Shown: piece by piece, positions 33,558 through 42,329 of the stretch | Numbering within the stretch: the first letter of the stretch is position 1 | Layout of the letters: the number at the start of each line of letters is the position of its first letter | Source: Catellatospora vulcania | GTDB taxonomy: Bacteria; Actinomycetota; Actinomycetes; Mycobacteriales; Micromonosporaceae | Assembly: GCF_009720385.1 (NCBI RefSeq) | Contig: NZ_ML769311.1 | Location: 37,168 to 101,167, forward strand | DNA: 64,000 nucleotides | Direction: 5' to 3' | Program-made: the position numbers and the translations under genes | Notes under the pieces: model-generated | The model's database searches: none | What the model was told of the DNA's origin: nothing | Seen by the model: only the letters and a program-made list of their open reading frames with translations

Positions 33558-35120
33558 GTGGACAACGACGTGGCAGCCCGCAGTTACGTGTGGCTTGCGC
33601 TGGACAGGTTCGCCGGATACGGAGACGCCGAGGCCATCCGCGCGCCGGGCCGCACCCTGACCTATCAGGAGCTGCGCACCGCCGTGCTGACCATGGCGTC
33701 CGCCCTGCACGAGCAGGGTGTGCATGCGGGCACATCGGTCGCGATCCTGGTCGGCAACCCGCACGAGGCGATCTTCCTGCAGCTGAGCCTGCACCTGCTG
33801 GGCTGCCGCTCGGTGTGGATGATCCCGTCCGCACCGCACCGGCACCGGGTCGAGTTCCTGCGCCTGGCCGAAGCCGACGTGTTCGTGTACGACGCCCGCA
33901 CCCACGACCAGCTCGGCCGCGAGCTGCTCGGCGAGGTGCCGCACCTGTCCGTGCTGTGCCTCGGCGACGGCGGGCTCGGCCCCGACCTGCTCGCCCGCCC
34001 ACCCGCCGACGAACCGCCGATCGGCCGCGACGGCCCCGACGCCGAACCGCACTCGCTGTTCCAGACCGGCGGCACCACCGGCACCCCGAAACTCGTGCTG
34101 CACCGGCACTCGTTCTTCCAGACCCTGATGCTGTTCTCCGACCACTGGACCGCCTCCGGCGGCCACCACCTGCGCCACCTCGCCGTGTCCGCGTTCTGGC
34201 ACGTCAGCGCGCAGGTGCCGGTGCTGATGACGCTGTTCACCGGCGGCACCCTGGTCATGCACGACAAGTACGACACGCAGCCGTTCCTCGACGCGATCAC
34301 CCAGGACCGGATCACCAGCATCCTGCTCCCGCCGCCGCTGCTCTACCAGCTGCTCGACGACCCGCGGCTGGCCGACACCGACACGTCCACCCTCCAGATG
34401 ATCTCGTGTGGCGGCAGCGCCGCCGCCCCCGCGCGGCTGGCCCAGGCCGTCGAACGGTTCGGGCCGGTGCTGCGTCCCGTGTACGGGATGACCGAGGCGC
34501 CCTTCATCACCGCCCAGCCGAACCTGACCGTCGACCCGGCGCACCCCGAACGGCTCGGATCGTGCGGGCTGCCGTTCGGCGACATGCGCGTCGAGATCCG
34601 GTCCTCGGCCGGGGACGTGCTGCCCGCCGGGGAGACCGGCGAGGTGTGGATCAGCGGCAGCCTGATGATGGACGGCTACTTCGGCGAACCCGGCCTGACC
34701 GCGCAGACCCTGACCGGCGGCTGGCTGCGCACCGGCGACGTCGGCCGCCTCGACGCCGACGGCTACCTGTTCCTGGTCGACCGGATCAAAGACATGATCA
34801 TCACCGGGTACGGGTCCACGAACATCTACAGCCGGCCGGTCGAGGACGCGCTCGTCGCGCACCCGCAGGTCCGCGCGGCCGCGGTCATCGGCGTGCCGGC
34901 CGACGACACCGGTGAGGCGGTGTATGCGTACGTCGTCGCCGAACCCGGAGCCGACCTCAGCCCCGACGAGGTGCGCGACTTCGTCATCGGGGAGCTAAAC
35001 GAGATGTGGGCGCCGCGGACCGTCGAGTTCATCGACGGACTGCCGCTCACCGCGATGGGCAAAATCGACAAGAAGGCGCTGCGGGCGCGATACCTGGCCG
35101 CGGCCCCGGCGACGGCGTGA
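33558..35120 (+). CDS. Adenylate-forming acyl-CoA synthetase/ligase (ANL family)
   Basis: 520 residues with the ANL motifs QTGGTTGTPK (A3-like P-loop), YGMTEA, GDVGRLD with the ATP-binding Asp, VDRIKDMIITGYG hinge and TAMGKIDKKAL with catalytic Lys. It activates a carboxylic acid as acyl-AMP, then probably to CoA; members with this spacing act on aryl or fatty acids. GTG 33558 follows AGAAGGGG. Translationally coupled to an MFS transporter (GTGA), which may import its acid substrate or export the product. No carrier protein nearby. Confidence 0.87.
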   Translation: MDNDVAARSYVWLALDRFAGYGDAEAIRAPGRTLTYQELRTAVLTMASALHEQGVHAGTSVAILVGNPHEAIFLQLSLHLLGCRSVWMIPSAPHRHRVEFLRLAEADVFVYDARTHDQLGRELLGEVPHLSVLCLGDGGLGPDLLARPPADEPPIGRDGPDAEPHSLFQTGGTTGTPKLVLHRHSFFQTLMLFSDHWTASGGHHLRHLAVSAFWHVSAQVPVLMTLFTGGTLVMHDKYDTQPFLDAITQDRITSILLPPPLLYQLLDDPRLADTDTSTLQMISCGGSAAAPARLAQAVERFGPVLRPVYGMTEAPFITAQPNLTVDPAHPERLGSCGLPFGDMRVEIRSSAGDVLPAGETGEVWISGSLMMDGYFGEPGLTAQTLTGGWLRTGDVGRLDADGYLFLVDRIKDMIITGYGSTNIYSRPVEDALVAHPQVRAAAVIGVPADDTGEAVYAYVVAEPGADLSPDEVRDFVIGELNEMWAPRTVEFIDGLPLTAMGKIDKKALRARYLAAAPATA

Positions 35121-36679
35121 GCTCGGAGGTCGTCCCGCGCCGCCGCGGCGGCCTCGTCGGCGTACTCACCGCCGAGGCGATCTCGCAGGTCGGCACGAAG
35201 ATGACGTTCGTGGCACTGCCGTGGCTCGTGCTCGTCGAGACCGGCAGCCCCACGATGATGGGGCTCGTTGCCGCCGCCGAGATGGTGCCGTACGTGGCCG
35301 CCGGGGTGCTCGGTGCGCCGTGGATCGACCGGCTCGGGGCGTGGCGGGTGACCGTCGACGCGGATTTGCTCAGTGCGCTGGCGCTGATGGCGATCGTGCT
35401 CGGGTATCGCGACCTCGGGTTCGGGGCGCTGCTGGTGCTGGTGGCTGTCGCGGGTGGGCTGCGGGGGCTCAGTGACCGGGCGCGGGCGGTGCTGCTGCGG
35501 CCGATGATCGAGCAGGCGGGGGTGGATACGGCCCGGGTCACCGGGTTCTATGACGGGATCGGGCGGCTGACCACGCTCATCGGAGCGCCGGTGGGCGGGC
35601 TGCTCATCGCGTTGACTGATCCGCTGACCGTGATGGGGGTGGACGCGGCCACGTTCGCAGCGTCGGGGCTGATCGTCGCCGCGCTGGTGCGGATGCCGCC
35701 GACTGTTGTTGTAGCGCCGGAGGCGGGGGCCGCGCCGAAAGAGTCGTATCTGGACTCGTTGCGGGGTGGGTTCGTTTATCTCAAGCACGACCGGCTGATC
35801 CTGGGGGTGCTGATGATGCTGTTCGTCAGCAACCTCGCGACGCAGGCGCACCAGGTGGTGTTCGTGCCGTTATGGGTCAGCCAGCGGCTGGGGACGCCGG
35901 CCGGGCTGGGGGTGGTGTTCGGGTCGTTCGCACTGGGGGCGGTGGTCGGGAACATCGCGTTCACCGCGATGGCGAAGAACCTGCCGCGGTATCTGACACT
36001 GACGGCGGGATACCTGGTCGGCGGGGCACCACGGATGCTGGTGCTCGCGTTCACCGACGAACTGCCGATCGTGGTGACCGTGCTGTTCCTGTCGGGGGTC
36101 GGGCTGGCAGCAGTAAACCCGATCATCGGGGCGGTGCTGTATCAGCGCGTGCCGGTGGCGTATCAGGCGCGGGTGTTCGGGCTGGCGGCAGCATTCGCGT
36201 ACGCCGGGCTCCCGGTCGGAAGCCTCGTCGGCGGGTGGCTGGCGCAGGGGGCGGGGCTCACTACGGGCCTGCTCGTGTGCGGTCTGATCCTGCTCGCCGC
36301 GACGCTGAGCCCGGTGTTCGGATATCGCACGTGGAAGCAGCTCGACGACACCACAATGGCGTTCGACGTGCCCGAACCCGTCTTGCCGCTGACCGTGACG
36401 CTCGCCTATGCGGGCGGCACCTGGCGGATCGCCGCCACCCGAGGCCGGGCGGCACTGGCACCGCCGCGTGAACTTGACGGGGCCACCGCACTGCACACAG
36501 TCGGCGCGTTGGACCTGCCCGAGGCAATTGTCGCGGCGGAGCATATCGTCTCCGGCGAGCGTGAGAAGGTTCGTGTCGAGGCTGAACGACTGCGGGCACA
36601 GCTCGCCGACGCCGAGTCCAGACTCAGCCGACTTGAACAGAGGACTGTCCAGCATTTGCCGGATCTAACCGCCGGGTAA
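35117..36679 (+). CDS. MFS transporter with C-terminal coiled-coil extension
   Basis: 520 residues, of which about the first 405 form the 12-helix major facilitator fold (VGTKMTFVALPWLVLVETGSP, DRLGAWRVTVDADLLSALAL, VNPIIGAVLYQRV). A cytosolic region (about 415-520) holds a short beta-rich part and then a heptad-like coiled coil, GEREKVRVEAERLRAQLADAE. This tail is absent from ordinary MFS proteins. The start overlaps the ligase stop. GC is slightly lower and codon use looser toward the 3' end, then two hairpins follow. Confidence 0.82.
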   Translation: MSSEVVPRRRGGLVGVLTAEAISQVGTKMTFVALPWLVLVETGSPTMMGLVAAAEMVPYVAAGVLGAPWIDRLGAWRVTVDADLLSALALMAIVLGYRDLGFGALLVLVAVAGGLRGLSDRARAVLLRPMIEQAGVDTARVTGFYDGIGRLTTLIGAPVGGLLIALTDPLTVMGVDAATFAASGLIVAALVRMPPTVVVAPEAGAAPKESYLDSLRGGFVYLKHDRLILGVLMMLFVSNLATQAHQVVFVPLWVSQRLGTPAGLGVVFGSFALGAVVGNIAFTAMAKNLPRYLTLTAGYLVGGAPRMLVLAFTDELPIVVTVLFLSGVGLAAVNPIIGAVLYQRVPVAYQARVFGLAAAFAYAGLPVGSLVGGWLAQGAGLTTGLLVCGLILLAATLSPVFGYRTWKQLDDTTMAFDVPEPVLPLTVTLAYAGGTWRIAATRGRAALAPPRELDGATALHTVGALDLPEAIVAAEHIVSGEREKVRVEAERLRAQLADAESRLSRLEQRTVQHLPDLTAG

Positions 36680-36796
36680 CAAGCCGTGACCTCTTCCGTG
36701 TGAACGCGGTCCTGGCCTCTCCCCCGGTATCGCCCGTTGTCAACGCGCCTGAAACGCTGTGCCCCCGCCACTGGCTGGAAGCGCTCAGGGCAAGCG

Positions 36797-36882
36797 GGAG
36801 TCAGCAGGTTCGCTGACTTTCTGCTGACTCCTGGCGGGCGGCCGACCGCTTCGTCCCGAACGCGACCACGACGGTCGGCCGC
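36797..36882. terminator. Two hairpins downstream of the ligase-MFS operon
   Basis: First hairpin GGAGTCAGCA / TGCTGACTCC (36797-36831, 15-base loop). Second GCGGCCGACC / GGTCGGCCGC (36838-36882). Both lie in the 240-base gap between convergent genes, after the MFS stop and before the stop of a minus-strand gene. Either could end transcription in both directions. Confidence 0.55.
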
Positions 36883-36919
36883 TACCCACGGGCGATCTGG
36901 GATGCCCGGTAACCCCCTG

Positions 36920-37666
36920 CTATCCCCGTTCGCTGTTGTCGGCTGGCGGCTCCGTCGTCGGGCTTTCGTTGCCTTCGTGCTGCCTTACCTCGCCCGTGGT
37001 TTCGTGGACCCCGAATGCCTCAGGGGTTCGGTCTGGCACTCGCGCCAAGACAAGTTGGCCACGCACAACGGCATTGGTAGGCATACGCCAAACCACATCA
37101 AGGCTGACTGTCTCCGCCACCTTCTGAGCCGAGCACGCAGACTCGAATTCGTAGATGTCGTCGTACATGTCGTCGTCGTCGGCGTGCTCTTCGGGCCGAC
37201 CTGGGATATTGAACTGGTCAAGGTAGTGCTGCTCGATCGGGAGCGGGTCGCCCAACGATGTCCAGGGGGCAAGGCTGTTGTAGCGGCGCACAGTGTGGCC
37301 ATCACGAGCGATGAGCCAGGCAGATCCGTCGTCCTGTGCACCCCAGTAGAAGGCGTGAGCCTCGCCGTAGGTCCCGCTCAGAGCCTCGACGAGTAGCCGC
37401 ATTTCATCCCGGCGGCTGACGTCGGCGGGATTGCACCAGGGACCGACTACGGCCGTCCAACCGTTGATCTCACCGGTCACGCACACCAATCCCGTGTCAT
37501 GGCCGTGACTGGCGTCGTCCACCACGACCCGGGCCAGCGCGTAGGTCGTCGGTTGCGAATCGGTCAACCCGAGCATCGCCATGATGCCTGCCTGGTCACC
37601 ACCCGCGATGCAGAGCCAGTAGTTCCAGCAAGAGTCAAGCGACTGAGGACGATCGTCAACGCTCAC
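36920..37666 (-). CDS. Unrecognised acidic protein (orphan)
   Basis: 248 residues, no family recognised. An N-terminal globular part has CWNYWLCIAGGDQAGIMAML and later EAHAFYWGAQDDGSAWLIARDG. The middle is very acidic (EEHADDDDMYDDIYEFE), and the tail is Glu/Pro/Ser-rich. The layout resembles SMI1- or SUKH-like immunity-type proteins of polymorphic toxin loci only loosely. GTG 37666 was chosen (MSVDDRP). Composition is less GC-biased than flanking genes, suggesting acquisition. Confidence 0.45.
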   Translation of the reverse strand: MSVDDRPQSLDSCWNYWLCIAGGDQAGIMAMLGLTDSQPTTYALARVVVDDASHGHDTGLVCVTGEINGWTAVVGPWCNPADVSRRDEMRLLVEALSGTYGEAHAFYWGAQDDGSAWLIARDGHTVRRYNSLAPWTSLGDPLPIEQHYLDQFNIPGRPEEHADDDDMYDDIYEFESACSAQKVAETVSLDVVWRMPTNAVVRGQLVLARVPDRTPEAFGVHETTGEVRQHEGNESPTTEPPADNSERG

Positions 37667-37779
37667 GTCAGGAAGGTAGCCGCGCTCCGCTGGTACCGGG
37701 AAGCCGTACAACCCAGGTGCTGGCAGCGGGGTGGGACGGGTTCACCACGTGGTTGCCGCCGGCCGTAGCCTGACCGTTT

Positions 37780-38466
37780 GTGATGAGTGCCGAGCACCCT
37801 GATGATGCGGCTCTGACAAGTCTGACAACCCTGCCGGACCCTGATGACCTGCTTCGAGGCACGGCCTGGGACTGCCATGACAGTGCGATAGGGGACTACT
37901 CCATATGGCTGCCCTACGTGCTTCGGGCGCTCCTCGACCCAGATCCGGAGATTCAGTCGGGAGCCTTCGCCGACCTGGAGCCGATACGCCACCAGAACAC
38001 CATCTACGGGGCCACGGTGCCAGCTGCCATTTACATCGCTGGGATCCTCCCGGACCCCCGGACCGCGACCCTGTTTATGTTCGGCGACTACCGCTGGAGC
38101 AGGGATCACCAAGCTCCCCTGCGGTCTGCGCTCATCCGCTGGCTCGGGTCGGTGGTGGACGACGCAAGTTGGCAGGCCAATACTCCTGAAGGTGCCGCTG
38201 TTCTTGCGAGACGACCAGTGTTTTTCAACGCGATCGCACCGTTCCTCCACGACGATGACGACACGATCCGCCGCGCCGCCATCGAAGCCGCCGCCGTCCT
38301 CGTCGAGGCCCCCGAGCTGGCCAGCCATCGGCCTGAGATTACGAAGCTCAACGGGTCAGAGGAATGTGGCGACACTCGACCTTCCGCGGCTACGGTCAGT
38401 CCGTACGTCGACGGCTCATTCAACGGTGACCCGTGGGCGTACGACCCCTGGACCAAGCGCGACTAA
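37780..38466 (+). CDS. HEAT-like hypothetical protein, possible immunity type
   Basis: 228 residues. Sequences such as LLDPDPEIQSGAFADLEPI, APFLHDDDDTIRRAAIEAAAVL and the tryptophan-rich tail DPWAYDPWTKRD suggest short HEAT-like helices, as in Streptomyces proteins near toxin loci; this is a weak inference. TAGCCT at 37766-37771 ends eight bases before GTG 37780; ATG 37783 is also possible. Divergent from the orphan protein at 36.9-37.7 kb. Confidence 0.45.
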   Translation: MMSAEHPDDAALTSLTTLPDPDDLLRGTAWDCHDSAIGDYSIWLPYVLRALLDPDPEIQSGAFADLEPIRHQNTIYGATVPAAIYIAGILPDPRTATLFMFGDYRWSRDHQAPLRSALIRWLGSVVDDASWQANTPEGAAVLARRPVFFNAIAPFLHDDDDTIRRAAIEAAAVLVEAPELASHRPEITKLNGSEECGDTRPSAATVSPYVDGSFNGDPWAYDPWTKRD

Positions 38467-38552
38467 CCTGCCCCCACCCAACTAACCGCGGACCGCAAGA
38501 CGCAGACGGCCCCTCATCCATCCCGGGGCCGGGGCGGCCCTCGCCGGAGGCG

Positions 38553-38806
38553 CTAGCTCTAGCCAGCGAGACTGCTAGGTCTAGCGCTCGTGCTAGCCCT
38601 GATCCGATGTGCAGGCTGCGATCTAGCGGTTAACGGTGTTGCGCTGGAGCGGCCGTAAAGAGTCCTGGGAGGCTCTGACGAGGGTTCCGAGTGTCGCTAG
38701 AGATCTGCGGGATGTGCGTAGGAAGCGTGCGTGCGGCACGCCCACCGCGATATGAGCCAGGTCCTGGCAAGCCTCGATGAGGAACCCCGGATAGGTGGAC
38801 CACTAG
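38553..38806. repeat. CTAG-rich intergenic stretch
   Basis: The 344-base gap 38467-38810 has no convincing gene. It contains eight CTAG tetramers (38553, 38559, 38575, 38581, 38593, 38623, 38697, 38803), six within 74 bases, some as GCTAGC or TCTAGCG. CTAG is usually rare in high-GC actinomycetes. No tRNA or inverted-repeat explanation was found. Confidence 0.55.
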
Positions 38807-38810
38807 CGCC

Positions 38811-39149
38811 GTGACCACGAACGTTTACCGGGTTGGCAGCCTGGACGTGAGTCGGGAAGCTCTCCTCATGGGTTATCGCGACGATCTGGATTCCGATGTT
38901 CAGCGGCTGCTGAACGAACTGTGCATCAAGCTGGGATTTTGCCTGCCACCCGACGATATCCGTCGGCTCTGCGAGTCGCCACCCGACCATGCCGACAGCT
39001 TCACCGATGCGGTCTTCGAGGCGGAGGGCATGGGTGGCATGAGCTACGTCGACAAGTACCTCCGCCGCCAGGTGCGAGAGGTCGTTGATCGGCACATGAG
39101 TCGCTGGTCTCCAGCGGATGGCCAGACGAACGGCGAGCCATCCTGGTGA
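38811..39149 (+). CDS. Hypothetical protein, orphan
   Basis: 112 residues with MTTNVYRVGSLDVSREALLMGYRDDL and a C-terminal helical VDKYLRRQVREVVDRHM. Unrecognised. Starts with GTG at 38811, ten bases after a CTAG copy. Codon bias is weaker than in neighbours. Confidence 0.4.
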   Translation: MTTNVYRVGSLDVSREALLMGYRDDLDSDVQRLLNELCIKLGFCLPPDDIRRLCESPPDHADSFTDAVFEAEGMGGMSYVDKYLRRQVREVVDRHMSRWSPADGQTNGEPSW

Positions 39150-39192
39150 GCGTCTGTGTTGGCGCCCTGACGGGCCACCTGACCCGGCCTCG

Positions 39193-39666
39193 TTAACCGA
39201 GGTACGGCATCTGGGGTCCTTCGGCGTGGTGGTGTAGCCGGAGCCGGACGGTGTCGTGGATCGGGATCCGGTCGAAGTCGACCGGGTCGACGAAGCGGAC
39301 ATCGGTCGACTCGTGGCTCACCGTGATCGCGCCGCCTGTGACCCGCGCGCGGTAGGTGATGTTGAACTCCTGGCGGACCTCGCCATCGGCGTAGGCGATG
39401 ACATGCTGCGGGTCGGTGTAGATGCCGAGTAACCCGGTGATCTCGATGTCCAAACCGGTTTCCTCTTTGACCTCTCGCACGACACACTGCTGCATCGTCT
39501 CGCCGATCTCCATGATCCCGCCGGGCAGGGACCAGTTGCCCGAGTCCGCACGGCGCTGCATCAAAACCCAGCCGCGCTGATCGACGACCAGCGCCGAGCC
39601 GCCTGGTGCGATGGAGTTGGCGGCGGGCGCATCACGGTTGCGGTAGAAGTCGCGCCGGCCGGCCAT
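39193..39666 (-). CDS. NUDIX hydrolase
   Basis: 157 residues with a complete Nudix box: [23 protein letters not shown] fits GX5EX7REUXEEXGU exactly. Upstream is a short [16 protein letters not shown] strand. Substrate unknown, likely a nucleoside diphosphate derivative. ATG 39666 overlaps the stop of the XRE-type gene (TGATG), so the two are cotranslated; a longer ORF from 40035 is a shadow of that gene. Confidence 0.87.
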   Translation of the reverse strand: MAGRRDFYRNRDAPAANSIAPGGSALVVDQRGWVLMQRRADSGNWSLPGGIMEIGETMQQCVVREVKEETGLDIEITGLLGIYTDPQHVIAYADGEVRQEFNITYRARVTGGAITVSHESTDVRFVDPVDFDRIPIHDTVRLRLHHHAEGPQMPYLG

Positions 39667-40412
39667 CACGCCACTCCGGCCTGGTAAGGCGTGGCGGTCT
39701 GCCAGATCTGCTCGAACTGGTCGGCGAATGACGCGAAGATCCCGTGCGGCGACAGCCGCCGCAGGTGCAGCGCGGTGTGCTGGTAACCGCGAGCCCGAAA
39801 CAGATATGGCGTCACGATCATCTGATCGTCGAACCGGAACACCGAGTTGTACAGGTGCACCGTATGCAACCCGACCTGGCAGCCGGGCACCCCGTGCAAC
39901 GGGTCGAGGAAGTTCAGGGCGTTGCGGATCCGACCAGGAAGGGTGCCGCCCATCTGCTCCAGGCCGTCGCGTTCGATCACGTGGTCGCAGTCGGGGTCGG
40001 CGAACGCCATGCGCACGCGCGTCCCGGCCGAGCACTTGTCCGCAATCCGTGTCACCGCGTCGGGCAGCAGCTCCAGAACGAACGGATAGGCGTAACCGAG
40101 CAGGTCGATGCGTTCAGTCGCCCCGGCCAGCAGGCCGGTCCACAGGTGGTGCGGGATGTCCGCGCGGTGCGCGTACGCGCCGACGACCTCGGCCAGCGCG
40201 TTCATGCCGGGTGCCTGGTCCGGGCGGGACTGCGGCCAGAGGTCGGCCTCGGTCTCGCCGAGCACTACCGCGACGGCCACGCGGGTGCGCTGATGCGGGA
40301 CACGCCCGGCCAGCCACCGGTTCACAGTCTTGACATCCACCCCCACCGCGGCTGACAGCGCGGCGGAGTCCAACTGGGCGCGTAGCATCGCCGAGCGCAG
40401 ACGGTGGGTCAT
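39666..40412 (-). CDS. XRE-family regulator with C-terminal DUF5919-like domain
   Basis: 248 residues. Helix-turn-helix: [24 protein letters not shown] at about residues 14-37. The rest may be a PLD-like or DUF5919-type sensor with [19 protein letters not shown] and [16 protein letters not shown]. Such proteins sit beside NUDIX genes in Streptomyces. ATG 40412 begins MTHRLRSAM. It likely controls its operon or the divergent genes. Confidence 0.7.
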   Translation of the reverse strand: MTHRLRSAMLRAQLDSAALSAAVGVDVKTVNRWLAGRVPHQRTRVAVAVVLGETEADLWPQSRPDQAPGMNALAEVVGAYAHRADIPHHLWTGLLAGATERIDLLGYAYPFVLELLPDAVTRIADKCSAGTRVRMAFADPDCDHVIERDGLEQMGGTLPGRIRNALNFLDPLHGVPGCQVGLHTVHLYNSVFRFDDQMIVTPYLFRARGYQHTALHLRRLSPHGIFASFADQFEQIWQTATPYQAGVA

Positions 40413-40771
40413 GCCAACCACCGTAGTGGACACATGCGGGACGTTTCGACCCCACACAAATGTCCGCAGCGATGTCCGCTGGGACGTTCCCGCGTCCCAG
40501 CCATGCTCGTAGGTTCTGGTGTCATAGCCCCGCCGGTTCGAGATCGCACCCTCGGGCCAGCGGGCGCTGGGGAAGGGCGTGGGGCGCATCTCCCAAGGCC
40601 AGGCGGTCACCGCAGCCTGCGCTCTTCCCTTCCATCACCCGATCCTGCATTACACGGAGGTTCGGGACCCGGTGTGGCGTGGACGCTGCGCCGTGCCGGC
40701 TGGGCCGTCGGTGTGACAAGGGGTGACACCGACGTGCCCGGCCGACGCTCCCCGCGATCAGGAGGGCACTG
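40413..40771 (+). promoter_or_regulatory. Region upstream of XRE operon and small orphan genes
   Basis: 359 bases without a confident gene. TCAGGAGGGCACTG at 40758-40771 is the ribosome site of the next gene. Short frames here, including GTG 40579-40716 (45 codons), have some codon bias but no clear start signal. Confidence 0.35.
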
Positions 40772-40951
40772 ATGCAGAACCTGGACCTGGCCGTGGACGA
40801 GCTGCTCACGAGGCAGCCGTGGCTGCTCGACCTGTACCGGCGACGACCTGGCAAGGCTGCGCACCTGTGTCCGTGGCGCCAGCGTGCGCGATTGGTGTGC
40901 GTCGCCGCGAACGAGCGCGCGGCCCTGACCGACGTGGAGGGTCGAAGGTGA
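40772..40951 (+). CDS. Small hypothetical protein with strong RBS
   Basis: 59 residues, MQNLDLAVDELLTRQP then a basic Arg-rich end with two cysteines. AGGAGGG lies five bases before ATG 40772, and the stop overlaps the next gene's GTG (GTGA). No function recognised. Confidence 0.5.
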   Translation: MQNLDLAVDELLTRQPWLLDLYRRRPGKAAHLCPWRQRARLVCVAANERAALTDVEGRR

Positions 40952-41154
40952 CCGCCGACGCCGACCGCTCGACCTGGCCACGGGTGTCGCCGTGTCTGCA
41001 CTGCAGGGTTCCGGTGCTGCACGACAACGACGGCACACCGATTCACGCGAGCCTGTCCTACGTATGCCGGGATCGATGGGGACAGGTGGGCGAGACCACG
41101 GCGACGCCCGGTCCGCCAGTCCGCGGCCGAGAAGGTTCACCCCATCAGCAGTGA
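40948..41154 (+). CDS. Small Cys-containing hypothetical protein
   Basis: 68 residues. PCLHCRVPVLHDNDG and SYVCRDRWG suggest a small zinc ribbon-like site with three cysteines and a histidine. Overlaps the upstream small gene by four bases. Unrecognised. Confidence 0.45.
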   Translation: MTADADRSTWPRVSPCLHCRVPVLHDNDGTPIHASLSYVCRDRWGQVGETTATPGPPVRGREGSPHQQ

Positions 41155-41198
41155 TGCCGTCGAAAGTCGCGCGTGAGCGAGTCGATCTGCCGAGAGCG

Positions 41199-41438
41199 TC
41201 ATGCGCCGAGGATGCGTGCCTTCTGGGCTTCGTATTCAGCGTCGGTCAGCGCGCCGGCTTCCTTGAGCCGGTGCAGCTTCTCCAGCAGGACAACCGGGTC
41301 CTCCTGGGAGGTCCGCCCATGCGGAGCCTGCCCGCGCACCTCGTTCCCGATCTTCCTCGCTAACGAGCTGTCGTGTGCCCGTCCCAAGATGAACGAGAGG
41401 ATGGCAAGAACGATGACGACCGGGATGATGACCTCCAT
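41199..41438 (-). CDS. SHOCT-domain membrane protein
   Basis: 79 residues: an N-terminal membrane helix (about 4-20), linker, then a C-terminal SHOCT motif EKLHRLKEAGALTDAEYEAQKARIL. SHOCT proteins are short oligomerising modules of unknown exact role, often membrane-linked. Confidence 0.82.
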   Translation of the reverse strand: MEVIIPVVIVLAILSFILGRAHDSSLARKIGNEVRGQAPHGRTSQEDPVVLLEKLHRLKEAGALTDAEYEAQKARILGA

Positions 41439-41490
41439 GGCGCGTGAGCGTAGCGAGGCCTGACAACTTCTCGCAGGTCACCACCGCGGA

Positions 41491-41715
41491 TCAGCCGGTG
41501 GGGCCGCCGCGCCCGTCCCGCCGTCGATGCGCCCGTGCGTGGACGCCCGGCAGGACCCAGAGCGCCGTCGCCAGCCAGACGACGCCGACCGTGAGGTAAT
41601 AGAGCCAGCCCAGATCGTCGAAGAACGCTGTGACGCCGAGGAACACGGCGCACATGAAGACGAGATCGATCAGGCCGGTGAACCAGGTGTCGCGATTCGG
41701 CTCGCTGTCCGTCAC
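41491..41715 (-). CDS. Small two-helix membrane protein
   Basis: 74 residues with two hydrophobic helices (about 12-30 and 36-55) and a basic tail. GTG 41715 (MTDSEPNRD) is my choice over 41775. Unknown function; lies between SHOCT and MarR genes, same strand. Confidence 0.5.
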   Translation of the reverse strand: MTDSEPNRDTWFTGLIDLVFMCAVFLGVTAFFDDLGWLYYLTVGVVWLATALWVLPGVHARAHRRRDGRGGPTG

Positions 41716-41785
41716 GGCGGGCTCCTCCGCTGACGGGTCGGCCAGGCAATCTAGCGCGTCGCGACCAAGGCGCACCTGCTGGGGT

Positions 41786-42244
41786 TCATCGGCTGGCCTG
41801 TGCTGATGGGGTCTGCTCGACGAGTGTTGCCGTGGCCCGGTCGAGGAATTCGCAGAACTGCCGGTGCTCCTCAGGGGTGAACCGGTCGGTGAGGGCGCGT
41901 TCGAGCACGATGACTTCGCGGTAGGCGCGTTCGAGCAGGTCGGTGCCGGTGCTGGTGAGCCTGGCGATGAGGACCTTCGCGTGTACGGGCGAGGGCCGGC
42001 GGTCGATGAGTCCCTTGTTCTCCAGACCGGTCAGCATGCTGGCCATGCTCTGCTGGGTCACCCCGCACGCGCGGGCCAGTTGCGCTCCGGACATGGCGTC
42101 TTCACGGGACAGCGTCAGCAGCACCGTGTACTGGGGCAGGGTCAGCTTGTACCCGCGCAGGACCGCCTCATGGTGGCCCATCAGCGCCTGTTCGGCGCGC
42201 CGGATGCGGTTGCACAGATATTCCTCGACCGGCACGTCGACCAT
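41786..42244 (-). CDS. MarR-family repressor
   Basis: 152 residues with the winged-helix core GAQLARACGVTQQSMASMLTGLENKGLIDRR. Divergent from the quinone reductase gene across an 85-base region with a large inverted repeat, so it probably represses both itself and the reductase until an electrophile or oxidant releases it. Confidence 0.88.
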   Translation of the reverse strand: MVDVPVEEYLCNRIRRAEQALMGHHEAVLRGYKLTLPQYTVLLTLSREDAMSGAQLARACGVTQQSMASMLTGLENKGLIDRRPSPVHAKVLIARLTSTGTDLLERAYREVIVLERALTDRFTPEEHRQFCEFLDRATATLVEQTPSAQASR

Positions 42245-42261
42245 GTCACAACCACCTCAGT

Positions 42262-42313
42262 TGACTCAGGTATCTGATACTGCTTAGGTTCCGTGTATCA
42301 GGATACTGAGTCA
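42262..42313. promoter_or_regulatory. Candidate MarR operator between divergent genes
   Basis: Inverted repeat TGACTCAGGTATCTGATA / TATCAGGATACTGAGTCA with a 16-base centre. It contains -10-like GATACT elements on both strands. The spacing places repressor binding over both promoters. Confidence 0.65.
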
Positions 42314-42329
42314 CGGCAGAGAGCTGAAT

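Noticed and set aside
33558..36679. NRPS-type biosynthetic cluster
   Set aside because: No carrier protein, condensation or thioesterase domain beside the ligase.
38467..38810. tRNA gene or att site in the CTAG-rich gap
   Set aside because: No T-loop GGTTCRANNC with matching acceptor stem and no integrase nearby.
40460..40726. Possible gene in XRE upstream region
   Set aside because: Arg/Ser/Pro-rich translation without start signal or known motif; overlaps promoter DNA.
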